From Moniliella sp. 'wahieum' (lineage: Eukaryota > Basidiomycota > Moniliellomycetes > Moniliellales > Moniliellaceae), in assembly GCA_003971905.1 (NCBI GenBank), contig RSEE01000075.1:290168-354167 (forward strand): 64,000 nucleotides of DNA, given 5' to 3'. Positions 44,140 to 54,543 of the stretch are shown here, one piece after another. The position numbers and the translations under genes are program-made. The notes below the pieces were generated by a model. That model was not told where the DNA came from and made no database searches. It saw only the letters and a program-made list of their open reading frames with translations. The first letter of the stretch is position 1, and every line of letters starts with the position of its first letter.

Positions 44140-47100
44140 TTAAGGGACCAGGGGGATCGCCAGGATATCAGGACCCTCCGGCTCACGCCATCCGGTCCCG
44201 TACCCTAGGAAGCGCGTGTGGACACGGAGGAACGTGGTTGACATACGAGCGAGGAACCATTTCCACTGAGACTTAGTAGCCAACTCCTTCCAATGCGCAA
44301 ACAACTTGCCCGCCGTCTTGGTGCCGTAGTATCCTCGCGTCGTCAAAACCAGGGGGAAAAACGGTTCTTGAGTGCGTCCCTGGTACTTGGCGTTCTTGTC
44401 GCATTCTGCTTGTTCAAGCAGCCGAAGCAGTTCCTTCTCCCGGCGTTCCAAAGGCGACGCAGTGCTCTCATGCACCACCCGCCGGTACGCGCTCTGCGCC
44501 TCCTGCGATCCCGTGTCGCGCAGCGTGTGTCTACCTCCATTCCGGTTCCTCCCAGTGCTCCGGGCCCCATCACGGTAATCGGTGCGCTGTGCCTTCCGTC
44601 CGCGCCTCGTCCCATCCTCTTCCTCCACCATAGGTTCGTTGTGGACGTGGGTGTCGGGGATGGAGCGGAGGAGCTGGAGAATGGGCTCCCGCACTGCCTC
44701 ATGCAACGCACCAAACTTGGCCTGGGTGCGGGTGCAGGACATGATGTGTTCCAGCGAGGACATGACGCCGCACTTGCACATGCTGCGCGTGGTGCGGCAC
44801 AGCGTGCGGAGCTGGAGACCAACCTGGACCTGCTGGTCAGAGAGCTTGAGGTACGGGACGGATGGAATAGCGGAGAGCCAGTTGTGGCTCAGCGGGTTGC
44901 TGTGCTCAACCACATGACGACCATCGGCAGCGTCCAGCTTCTGGAGCAGCTCCTGTCGACTTTGCTCCCACATCTCGCGGCAGCGCTGGCGTTGCTTCGT
45001 AAATGCGTTGGCCCTTGCCGTTTGCGGTCCCGAACGGTCAACATAAGTGGTAATAAGGTAGTCGTTGACCTCGTTGGCCGCGGCACGGGCGTGGGGCGCA
45101 ATATACGAGTAAGCAAGCGGGCTGCCACATCCTCCCAGCCGAAGAGGCAGGCTCATGAGCATGTCGAAGTGGTCGTCCTTGGGATCCTCGTCGCCCCGGA
45201 TCCGTCTGAACTCCGTACAGATGAAGGCATCAATCTCGGCCAGCACGTCGTCTAGCTCTCCTTCCATCTGCATGGTGCGGAGCAGGTGGCGCAGCTTGGT
45301 CTGAGTGCTGAGCCGCCATAGTAAGGGCGTCCCTGGCGGGTGATGCCATCAAATTAGGCATGTTCTCCCTCAGACTGGCCAGTTGGGCCCGGAGCCACGA
45401 TCGACGACAGTCTACCCCTCCCACAAGTGCCCAGAACCTGCAGACCATCCACCCGAATCTGGTCCCGGTCCCGCTCGACACACTTGCGCAGGTTGAGCTT
45501 GAGGCCTGACGCGTCGTCGTCTTCCAAAATCTCCGCGGCTAGGCCGGTAATGCCTGGCCCTGGACCGAAGATCGTAATGTCGTCCAGGTATGCCATCACC
45601 AGGTGCCCCGGCGGCAGGTCCTGTTCCAGTTTCTCCAGCGGGGCCCGCACTGCGATGGAGAAGAAAAGGGGGGAGGGGGTCGCCCTGCCGTACGCCCTCT
45701 GCCGACAGGACGTTGGTCTCATTTCCGCCCGACGCGACCCAGAGCTGGGTGGGGGAACCATAGATCCATCGGCCCAACGTGAGGAGATGGGGGGCGTAGG
45801 ATGGAGCGTTGGCGAGTGTGCGAACGGCGCACAGTGTTGAAGGCGTTGGTTAAAGTCGAGCATGGCGACGTGGCTGAAGTCGCCCAGTTCCGCATCGTTT
45901 TTCCCCGCTGGCGATGTCATGCGTCGACCATCCGTACGATAGGCTACACCCCGTTTTGCGATGCTACTCCAAGGGGTGGGAGAAGCCAGCTGTTGGGGGC
46001 GATCGCTCGAGCGATGGCCTTGGCGCACAGGCGTAGATCACTCGCTCCACAGGCGATGGGGCGGATGCCTCCCGATGCCTTCTCCAGGGGGTGAGGCGGG
46101 AGGCCAACAGGAGCTCGCGTCCTGGGGCGGTGCCGTGGAAATACTCTTGGTGAGGGCGGTGAGAAAGGCGACGAAGCGCTTGCATTCAAGGGCCGTTCGT
46201 AGAGGGGCTGGGTCCACCCGGATAGACCTGCCCCAACGTCGATTCTGAACGTGGCAATCAAGGCAACAAAGTCGATTTCGTCCAAGTCCACCACGATACG
46301 GTCACTGTCCGTCGTGTCGGTGAGGGTGGTGCCCGGCGGTACCACGCGGCCTGTGTGGGTGGGACGAGTGCGGGTGGTGGTGTTGCCAAAGGCTGTGCCC
46401 GGGCCGAGGCTGAAGGGGTTCGCCTCTCCAACGGGATGGAGCTTTTCCAGGCTTGCCTGGTCTCGGGGGTAGAGGGGCAATGGTGGATTGGCCGACGAGG
46501 GTACTTGCTGCGCGCTGAGGCAGCCCTCCCGAATGAGGCGGTCGGCCTTGGTGACTGGGTCGAGTGCCTCGCGCGTTGAGAAGTCGGGGGGCGGAGGGAG
46601 TTGCCAGGCGCTGTTGGGGTACGTCCCGATGAGTTGTTGTCCTTGTTGTGGTAGCGGAGTACTTCCTTAGGCACCGCTAGAATATCCATCAGGTGTGCTG
46701 ACGAGGGCTCCTGCAAGTAAGCGTCCGCCAAACGGCCGAGCATCTGGAGGAAAGGGCGCTTCAGGTGTGGCGGTTCTTGCGTGTGCCGGGCGCTCGGCCA
46801 GGGCGGTCAAACGGGAAGGAGGTCGGCCCCGTGTCGGTCGAGGGGTTGCGCGGTCGTCTGGTGGCGGTGGTGGTGGGCGCGGCCGCGGCGGCGGGGGGGG
46901 CGTGTCGCGGGGCGCGGGGGGGTTGAGGGGTCGGGGTGGCGGGGCGGGGGGGGGGCTGTCTGCGCGGGGGCGCGGCGCGGGCGTGGGGTAGTGGGGCGTG
47001 GGGTTTCGGCGCCGTAGCCATTGGTTGGCTGTTCGGAGCCCAGCCGGGGGCTGCGGCGCCGGGGGCGAGTGGGGGTTGGGAGGAGGGGCGTGCCTTGACC

Positions 47101-47510
47101 CGGTACTTCGGCACCGGGTTCCTGCTTCGGAGTTGCGGGGGCAGCGGGCCCTGTTGTGGCCAGGGTTCGTGCAAAGGGAGCAATGATACTCGCGCTTGGG
47201 GGTGGGTCGGTGGCGGGGGGGCGGGGGGGTGGTGGGTACGGGGACGGGGTGGTGGGATGGGGTGGGGTGGCGGCGGGCGGGGCGGCGTGTCACGTGCCAG
47301 GACCCCAGGTGGCAGCAAGCCGGCGCCGGTCACGTGGTCAGGCATCTGCTCAGGTTGAGTGAATGTCTCATCGACCGCACTTGGTGCTCTGGGGCCAAAG
47401 GGCGGGTGTGGGGGACGGGGCGGGAGCGGGGGGCGGGGCTCCCGGGGAGGGGGCGTCTCGGGCGCCAGGACCTCCTCGGGGGGATCCGCCATACGGGTGC
47501 GCAACACCAT
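44140..47510 (-). mobile_element. Non-LTR retroelement: zinc knuckle, reverse transcriptase, CxC-H-C end
   Basis: Read on the minus strand. A Pro-rich leader (from 47510) carries one CCHC knuckle, CSLCTNPGHNRARC (about 47190). Next comes an RT N-terminal block, EKASGGIRPIACG (about 46095-46055), with LRLCAKAIARAIAP. The RT core has SAEGVRQGDPLPPFLFSIAV and MAYLDDITIFGPGP (YLDD active site, about 45590). The last ORF (45273-44140) is open for 377 codons and has a CKCGVMSSLEHIMSC motif (C-x-C-x8-H-x3-C). A Thr-Asp-x-x-Val block in another frame and EPFFPLVLTTRGYYGTKTAG follow, resembling the C-terminal zinc finger plus restriction-like endonuclease layout of R2/CRE-type LINEs. No apurinic endonuclease domain is seen. 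The frame is broken at several places, so the copy is either inactive or affected by consensus errors. Clade assignment is inference. Confidence 0.7.
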
Positions 47511-47532
47511 GGGCGGTGCCGGGGTGGTGGTC

Positions 47533-47729
47533 CTTTACGTAAAATTACACAAGCATGCCACCTGGCACGTTTCACCCGGCGCGTTCCAGGCGGGCGCAGC
47601 CAGGCGGATGCGCATCTACAAATTCATAACGCAGACCCCCTTTTTACTTTACGTAAAATTACACAAGCATGCCACCTGGCACGTTTCACCCGGCGCGTTC
47701 CAGGCGGGCGCAGCCAGGCGGATGCGCAT
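47533..47729. repeat. 83-bp perfect direct repeat around a 32-bp repeat (A-B-A)
   Basis: Two identical 83-bp copies, 47533-47615 and 47647-47729 (CTTTACGTAAAATTACACAA ... GGATGCGCAT), overlap or flank the right copy of the 32-bp repeat (47614-47645). The period is 114 bp. Confidence 0.9.
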
Positions 47730-47774
47730 GGGTGATAAAATTCCGCCCGAGGCGTAGTGGTGAATACTATTCCG

Positions 47775-47850
47775 CTCTCAGCGTGGAACGGTGGACCGGT
47801 GGCTACGGTGGCGACGGGGGAACGGTGGCTAAGGTGGCGACGGTGCACCA
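47775..47850. repeat. GGAACGGTGGC repeats, inverse of those at 43 kb
   Basis: Units such as GGAACGGTGG, GGTGGCTACGGTGGCGACGG and GGTGGCTAAGGTGGCGACGG are complementary to the CCACCGTTCC repeats at 43000-43190. Confidence 0.6.
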
Positions 47851-47857
47851 AGCATCA

Positions 47858-47901
47858 AGCTGGGGCGAAGCCCCAGCTGACCGGGCCGTAGGCCCGTGGT
47901 C
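47858..47901. repeat. Two adjacent GC-rich hairpins
   Basis: 47858-47878: AGCTGGGGC-GAA-GCCCCAGCT, a perfect 9-bp stem with a 3-nt loop. 47879-47901: GACC-GGGCC-GTA-GGCCC-GT-GGTC, a 9-bp stem with a 2-nt bulge. They abut with no spacer. Confidence 0.85.
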
Positions 47902-48169
47902 TTCTAGTCTTTCAAATGGGGGTGTAGAAAGGGAGATATGACAAAAGGGGTTGGCTGCCGCAGGCGCAACGGAGAAAGATAAAGTAAGAGGTGACGCGGG
48001 GACAGTCGTCGCAAAGATGCCGGAAACTTGGTGGTGTCATTTAGGCCAACCGACTTCGACTTAAGCGGGGGGCGACTCTTGAAGCTTGACACGCGGATGC
48101 GTGGCCGCTCGGGCCACCGTACATCGTTTAACGTTTAACTGACCACCTCGGAGCAACGTACTCAGTCTT
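47902..48169. other. Spacer between the non-LTR element and gag element 1
   Basis: No gene is seen. GTTTAACGTTTAAC (about 48126-48139) lies just before the start of the leader repeat. Confidence 0.35.
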
Positions 48170-49859
48170 TTTGAACATTGTTAAGCGCTGGGAACCGACG
48201 TCCAGCCCTCTTCGATAATTGATCTCGGCTTGTTTCGGAGATCAGATCGATCAACGTCAACCATCTCGACCATCAAACGGTCGAGCAAACCATTCATGTC
48301 GACCACATGGAGGGCGCTGCTTCTGCCGATGAACTTGTCCAGGCTGTGGTGCGTGTCATCCTGCCGCGCATGTGTGAATGGGGCTGACGGGAAGGTGCCT
48401 TCCCCCCCCCGAACGACTTGGAGCAGCATGTCCGTTCGGCCCTGCGTGAGTTGGACCCGGGTTCACCGTTGTCTCAAGTGATGCCTGTTGTCGCCGCGCG
48501 CGTGGTGACCTCGTCTCTAGTCAAGAACGGCCTGCTTCCGGTGCCGGCGGCGATGGATGTTCAGCTCGGGGTCTGCGGTGGGGCGTGGGACCCATCCACT
48601 GTCCGAGCCTACCCGCTCTTGGCTCTCGGCCGTTTCCAACCACAGGGCGATCTGGCCAAAGCGCATCTCGCCCTCTGTGGCCACATGTTCCCTGCACCCC
48701 CGACGTGCGATGGAGAGGAACGAAATACCAGGCTTCGTCCTCTTCTGGGTGCTGCGCCCGTCCAAGACGCTATTTCCCATGGTGTCCACTCCATTCTTCA
48801 GTTGCTGCGTTCGGCTGCCTCAGACTTGCACACAGCGGTCACGCCTGACCGGCCTGATTCTTGCCCGTCTCCCATTCCCCGGGATGGCTCGTCATCCGCG
48901 GTACAATCTCCACCCCTAGATAATGATTCTACCCACCTTTCAAATATACCGCTCTGCCCTTCCGATGTTTCCGTTCACCACTCCGAGGATCTGCAGGCTA
49001 CCGGTGATGTCCAGCAACGGCTGCACGAACTTCAGCAAGGGAAATGCCCGTGGACGAGTATGCGCGCAAGTTCATGGACCTCCTATTTGATGTAGAGGCC
49101 TATCGCGACAGTCCCGAAATGGCGATGACCCTATTCACGCGCGTCTTTCCCCGGAATTGCGCCAAGCCTACTTTTATGTGAACCACTCTTTTCAATTCAA
49201 GTCCCTGGATGAACTAGTCGAGTGGGCGGTTCGGGCAGAGTCATCGCAGGACGTCCTTCCCGCGACGGATGATCGCCCAGTAGATGTGCGCGAGGCTTCT
49301 CCTGCTGGCTCCATTTTGTCACCGAGCTATGAATCCTGCGTGACATCCGATGACGGATCCGACCCGACAGACTTGGATGGAGCAGGACTCCTTGAACGCA
49401 TTGACAGGCGTCATCTCCCCATCAGCAGAAGAATACGTACGCCGACGTGGATTCAATTTGTGCATGCGCTGTGGGAAATCTGGTCACTGGCGTGACGCCT
49501 GTCCTCTGCGACTATTCGAGTGGGCGGATCAGGCGGAGTCATCGCAGCACGTCTTTCCCGCGATCAATAATCGCTCAGTAGATGTGCGTGAGGCTTCTCC
49601 TGGCTCCATTTTGTCACCGAGCTATGAAGCCTGCGTGTCTTCCGATGACGGGTCCGACCCGACAGATCTGAATGGAGCAGGACGCCGTCGTCGCATTAGC
49701 AGGCGTTATCGCCCCATCAGCAATGAAGAGTACGCCCGCCGACGTGGATTCAATTTGTGCATGCGCTGCGGAGAATCGGGCCACTGGCGTGACACCTGTC
49801 CTCTGCGCCAACTAAGTGGTTTGCGGCGTGGGCGGCGAAACAGTGGGTTTCCGTCCTGA
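48170..49859 (+). mobile_element. LTR-type retrotransposon fragment 1: leader plus Gag with two zinc knuckles
   Basis: The leader/N-terminal segment (48170-48840) is near-identical to 51548-52225. It encodes MEGAASADELVQAVV, then after a C8-9 run LEQHVRSALRELDPGSPLSQ and SSLVKNGLLPVPAAMDVQLG. A gag core follows: MPVDEYARKFMDLLFDVEAY, RDSPEMAMTLFTR, LSPELRQAYFYVNHSFQFKS. Then come two tandem copies of a ~97-residue block, each ending in a CCHC knuckle (CMRCGKSGHWRDAC about 49465-49506; CMRCGESGHWRDTC about 49757-49798). The gag/knuckle order is that of fungal Ty3-type elements. No protease, RT or integrase is recognised downstream. Frame breaks occur at about 48410, 48740, 49050 and 49150, so the copy is probably inactive or badly called. 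Confidence 0.65.
49220..49812 (+). repeat. Tandem ~295-bp duplication inside gag
   Basis: Unit 1 (about 49220-49514) and unit 2 (about 49515-49812) both encode EWA...AESSQ, VDVREASP, GSILSPSYE, SSDDGSDPTDL-like sequence and RRRGFNLCMRCG. They differ by scattered substitutions and a 3-bp indel. Confidence 0.85.
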
Positions 49860-51547
49860 AGAAGATGGGACCAGTGGAGCAGCCAGGGCTATACTCATCC
49901 TAGGGCGGATCGGGTCAGGCGCGCCATTAAGGGCATGCGCCCCAAGGCGCCCAATTATAGGGGTAAGGGCCGCACTGTGGATGTGTATCGGGTCCACCTA
50001 CTTCGTCCCTGATGGTCGATACGTTTGTCAAATCGCCCAGAGTCACCACCCCCACCGCCCCTGTGGCCTGATGCGCCCATTGCGCGTTTCTTCTTGTCCC
50101 TGGTCCAGTTTCAGTATGGACCACTTCGTGCCCCTACCGGAAAGAGGGATTGGAACTTGGGTGGGGCGAGGTGCTCGACATGATGCGGATGATGGTCGAC
50201 GGCAGTCCAAGATAGTGCTCATCCCGTGCAGCCCGAGTGATACTGCGACTCCCTTGTTTGAGCCGCTGACGCAGAAAGTCTTCTACGTGTTGGACCTGCT
50301 TACCGAGCGACCGAGGACCTCTGTTCACCTGTGTCCAGATGAGTGGCTTTTGTGACTGGCATTTCATCCGTCAACGTTTGACCACTACCCAGCATCCCCA
50401 TGCCGGATGGGCAGTCTGTGCGGTTTGTCGATTTGATCAAGATCTATATCTGCACCATTTTACCAATTGCACGCAGTCCGATTAGCCACTTCTTCCATGC
50501 GGCTTCTTTTGATCTCACCACCTCCCGTTCCACTTTCAGTATCCATGTTCGACATCATACATGGATCCCAGTCGTTCAACCGGGAGACCCCATGGAGACC
50601 GCACTTACGCCAGGGAAGGAGCATCACTTGGTCCGAATCAAGGCGACCAGCTCGGCCAGGAGTCTTTGGAGAAGATCGGCCTGAAGCGTTACGCGAATCG
50701 TATGCTTGTCAATCATGTTCTCCTCTTGGACGAGGGAGATTAGGTAGTGGTCGACAAGGGGAGGGCGCCTTTCACTCGGGCAAAAGTGACTCTTTGGGGA
50801 TTGAAGTGCGTGGGCTCTTTCAAGGTTAAGTTGAAGGCGCACGGGTGTCTTTTCTCATTGATCATCCTCCCTGCATTAGAATCCATCCCATATAAGTGTC
50901 TCTGCCTTCGAACAGTACCGTTTCGACGCGGTTCTCGACGCTGTTCCGTTTGAGTGATGAGCCAGTGCCTCCTCCGTCCACGGTTGAGCGAGGAGAGTAG
51001 TCCTGGCTGTTTTATCAGATCTTTGACTCGCGTCTCCCCCATTATCAGCTCCAGTACTTTTCTTATTTTTTTGCTTCCCTGATTTGGATATTGAGGAATG
51101 ACTGCGTCTCACCCCAACACATGAGGGAAATGAGTGCCTGTGCGGTGATCACTTGCTCACACGGAGCATACCCCGACAAGATCTGCTCCCAACAAGCGCG
51201 AAAGCGGGCTTCGGAGGGCCCATGCCGGGTGCAGATCCCGGCTTGCCTTTTGCAGTTGGTGTGCAAATTCAACGCCAATTCCATCTCCCCAGTGAAATAG
51301 AAATGAGGAGACCATCCAGCAAAGCATGGTTCCCGTGTTGGCGCCTCTTGCGAAACAAGGGGGCGGGATGCTCGATGCCTGCCCGTTTCCGGGATCTGCC
51401 ATGGACACTGAGGCTCAGATCTGAGGCTCCGACCTGAGGGACTCTACTGACGCTGATGCATGATGCGCTGATGGCGCTGATGCGTCAGTGATTCTACGCC
51501 CGCCCCGCATTTTTCTCACCGATGCCTCTAATCAGCGCAATCAGCCT
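49860..51547. other. Unassigned sequence between the two gag-leader copies
   Basis: Possibly the degenerate interior or 3' end of element 1. There are short protein-like pieces (PLFEPLTQKVFYVLDLLTER about 50250; QLGQESLEKIGLKRYANRML about 50650) but no recognised pol motif. 51409-51480 has CTGAGG- and GATGCATGATGC-type repeats. No gene call is made. Confidence 0.35.
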
Positions 51548-52830
51548 TTTGAACATTGTTAAGCGCCGGTAATCGACGTCCAGCCCTCTTCAATTCATTC
51601 CGGCTTTTTTTCGGAGGAAGCTAGGAAGGTCAATCATCTCGACCATCGAACGGTCGTCGAGCAAGTCATCCACGTCGAGCACCATGGAGGGCGCTGCTTC
51701 TGCCGATGAACTTGTCCAGGCTGTGGTGCGTGCCGTCCTGCCGCGCATGTGTGAATGGGGCTGACGGGAAGGTGCCTTTGCCCCCCCCCCCCCCAGAACG
51801 ACTTGGAGCAGCATGTCCGTTCGGCCCTGCGTGAGTTGGACCCGGGCTCACCGTTGTCCCAAGTGATGCCTGCTGTCGCCGCGCGCGTGGTGACCTCGTC
51901 TCTGGTCAAGAACGGCCTGCTTCCGGTGCCGGCGGCGATGGATGTTCAGCTCGGGGTCTGCAGTGGGGCGTGGGACCCATCCACTGTCCGAGCCTACCCG
52001 CTCTTGGCTCTCGGCCGTTTCCAACCACAGGGCGATCTGGCCAAAGCGCATCTCGCCCTCTGTGGCCACATGTTCCCTGCACCCCCGACGTGCGATGGAG
52101 AGGAACGAAATACCAGGCTTCGTCCTCTTCTGGTGCTGCACCCGTCCAAGACGCTATTTCCCATGGTGTCCACTCCATTCTTCAGTTGCTGCGTCCGGCT
52201 GACTCAGACTTGCACACAGCGGTCTTAGTGCCTAAACTCCCTGACCCTTCCTCGTCGTCCATTCCCCGGGATGGCTCGACAACTGCAGTACAATCCCCCC
52301 CCCTCAATAATGATCTTACCCCCATCCAACTATGCCGCCCTGCCCCTCGGTTCAAACGCAGCACGCTCAACTTGATGATGAGAGAAGGGACAAGCAACAT
52401 CTCTCTGCATGTGGACCAGGGTTAGATTCTCGCAGTAAGATGCAAGGCAAACGTCCTTCTGAAGGCAAGGCGCGAGAGGGAGCTTCAAAGCGCATGATGC
52501 TACCTAAGAAACAGCACGACGTAGTGCCTTCCCCACTGCCTTCGAACCGTGCCGCAGGTATATTGGAAGGTAAGGTGCTCCTCAAGATTCTCCAGAGTCG
52601 TCGTGAGGAAACTTCGCGGGTGATACGCCTACTTGGCACGCTGGACCGACTTTCCTAGCAGTGAAGACGAGTGGGTACCCGCCGCTGCGTTTCTTCACCT
52701 CGTGCCTGCTGTTCTCGACTTTCACAGCAGTCATCCAGAAGCCCCATGTTCCAATCGTCGCCGTCTATTAATACGCGTTGCCTCCTCCAAGGGCAAAGGA
52801 AGAGGGGATAAGGTCACGGGTGGACCGTAA
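51548..52830 (+). mobile_element. Element 2: the same leader joined to a chromodomain
   Basis: The first ~680 bp repeats the element 1 leader (TTGAACATTGTTAAGCGC start, same MEGAASADELVQAVVRAVLP and LEQHVRSALRELDPG coding). Instead of gag, the sequence continues through a Ser/Pro linker (SIPRDGSTTAVQSPPLNND) and a basic stretch (GKRPSEGKAREGASKRM) into GKVLLKILQSRREETSRV-(frame break)-YLARWTDFPSSEDEWVPAAA, then FLHLVPAVLDFHSSHPEAP, ending at TAA 52828-52830. The spacing ILxxR...YLxRWxxxPSSExEWxPA is that of a chromodomain as found at integrase C-termini of chromoviruses. The simplest reading is an internally deleted element with gag 5' part fused to the pol 3' end; a domesticated chromodomain protein is the alternative. 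Confidence 0.6.
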
Positions 52831-53547
52831 CTCCATCTATCTTTATTTTTGGCCTTGCCTGCATTGTTCGCGCGTCCCTTCACATCTCAGCTTCAAGCAA
52901 AATTCAGCCCTGTCTCATCTGCGTGTTGGCCACGGCCACCTACCCCCCCCACATATGGTGCTCTCTCTATCATGGAAACGCACGCTGCCACATGCCTGTG
53001 AAGACGAAACAACTTGGACGAAACTACTGCCATCGCGATGCGCTTTGCTTCTCGAGCGACGAGGTCACCGTGAGAGGGGTTACACTGGATAAACATGTTG
53101 AGCGCCGAATGGGCTCAAGAATGGGCCCAACAATGGCCTGGGGCGGGGCTCATAGAAGGGTGCGCGCGTAGGCGCAGGGGTAGCGTCCAAGACGAAGAGG
53201 GTCCTGTGTTCGGGGGGGCCCAGACGTAGAAGCAGATGCAAGATCAGCTCAGCAACTCGTGGGTGGCCGTTGAGAGTTGAGTCTCAACTCTGAGAAGATG
53301 GGGATTTGGGCGTGGTCGATCCCCTGGATCATCGATCATTAAGATCATTAAGATCATTGCTTAGCGCTTATTGATCACACGTCACGAAACACCTCTAACC
53401 CTATACCTGCGTTTTACAATCTGAAATCAAGTCACTCCCGGCGGACTCCAAGAACGCCGGTCTCAGATCTCCGATCCCTCAGCCGGCGGTGGACCAAGGC
53501 GCCTCGGAAGAACAGCGCCAGTCCTCCTTCGCCTTCTTCCCACCACC
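52831..53547. other. Right edge of the transposon island and PHO13 promoter
   Basis: No gene is seen. It contains GATCATTAA-type repeats (53327-53358) and a tRNA-like but unfoldable segment (53171-53220). Confidence 0.4.
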
Positions 53548-54543
53548 ATGGGCTACGACTTCATCTCGGGCGAGGCCGGTGCAGAAGCCTTGCTGAGCAG
53601 GTACGACACATTCTTATTCGACTGTGATGGCGTGCTATGGTCCGGCTCAGACCAGTTGGCTGGCGCTGCGGATGCCCTGGCCAAGTTGCGCAAGGCTGGC
53701 AAGCAGGTCGTTTTTGTGACCAACAACGCGTCCGTCTCACGCGCCAAGTACATCCACAAGTTCGAAAAAATGGGAATTGAGGCCAAGGTCGAGGAGATTG
53801 TGTCGTCTGCTTATGCAGCAGCGGTGTACGTGGCGCGGGTGCTGAAATTGGGCGAGTCAGCACGGCCGAAGGTCTATGTCCTGGGCATGGCAGGCATCGA
53901 GGACGAGCTGGCGATCGAGGCATTCCCTTTTGCGGCGGAACTGATCCTAAACAAGGCTTTTCTCTGCCTGAAGAGGGTGATACCTGGGCACCGCTTAATC
54001 ACCCAGATGCCATTGACTCCGAGGTCGGGGCCGTACTGTGCGGAATCGACTTGAATCTGAATTACATCAAACTGGCCAAAGCGTACAAACACATCATGCG
54101 CGAGGGAACCCATTTTATCTTGACCAACGATGACTCTACCTTTCCTGCTCCAGGCGGACCATGGCCTGGCGCAGGTGCCATGTCGTCCCCGCTGCTCTTC
54201 TCAACCAAGAGACGCCCACGATCATTGGAAAGCCCCACCAGCCTATCCTCGATTCGATCCAAGCAGTGTGCGTTGTTGTTCCTTTCTTATACATCGTCGA
54301 GCAGACGTCTCTTCCGAGCACATGAACTAACTTTCTGTGCGAACCAGGCATCCGTTCAATCCAAAACGCACCCTCTTTATTGGCGACCGCCTCGACACGG
54401 ATATCGCCTTTGGCGGCCACGCTGGCATCGACACCCTCATGGTTCTCACAGGCATTTCCAGCAAAGCCGAGGTGGACGCACCAGGGGCAGAGGTAGTGCC
54501 GACGTACATGGCCGACTCGCTCGCATCGGCGCTCCACGTGTAG
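53548..54543 (+). CDS. PHO13-type HAD phosphatase (4-nitrophenyl/phosphoglycolate phosphatase)
   Basis: Cytosolic metabolite-repair phosphatase; family members clear 2-phosphoglycolate and related by-products. Motif I is FLFDCDGVLWSGSD (nucleophile Asp and DxD). Motif II is VVFVTNNASVSRAKYIHKF. The C2-cap region has VLCGIDLNLNYIKLAKAYKH and HFILTNDDSTFPAPGG. Motif III Lys is in IIGKPHQPILDSIQ, and motif IV is LFIGDRLDTDIAFGGHAGID. An intron lies before HPFNPKRTLFIGDR (about 54268-54348). Frame breaks (about 53920, 54190) are single-base losses; between them the other frame reads IPFCGGTDPKQGFSLPEEGD. The start MGYDFISGEAGAEALL is close to motif I, as in the family. The C-terminus MADSLASALHV fits. 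Confidence 0.85.

Noticed and set aside
50250-50355. Possible pol fragment (PLFEPLTQKVFYVLDLLTER)
   Set aside because: No protease, RT, RNase H or integrase motif could be placed; left unassigned.
48170-52225. The two ~0.65 kb leader copies as a pair of LTRs of one element
   Set aside because: They contain gag-like coding sequence and continue into different coding regions, so two related elements explain them better; no TG...CA ends were found.
53171-53220. tRNA-like segment (GCGCAGGGGTAGCG ... GTGTTCGGGG)
   Set aside because: The T stem and acceptor stem do not pair; at best a decayed tRNA, not callable.
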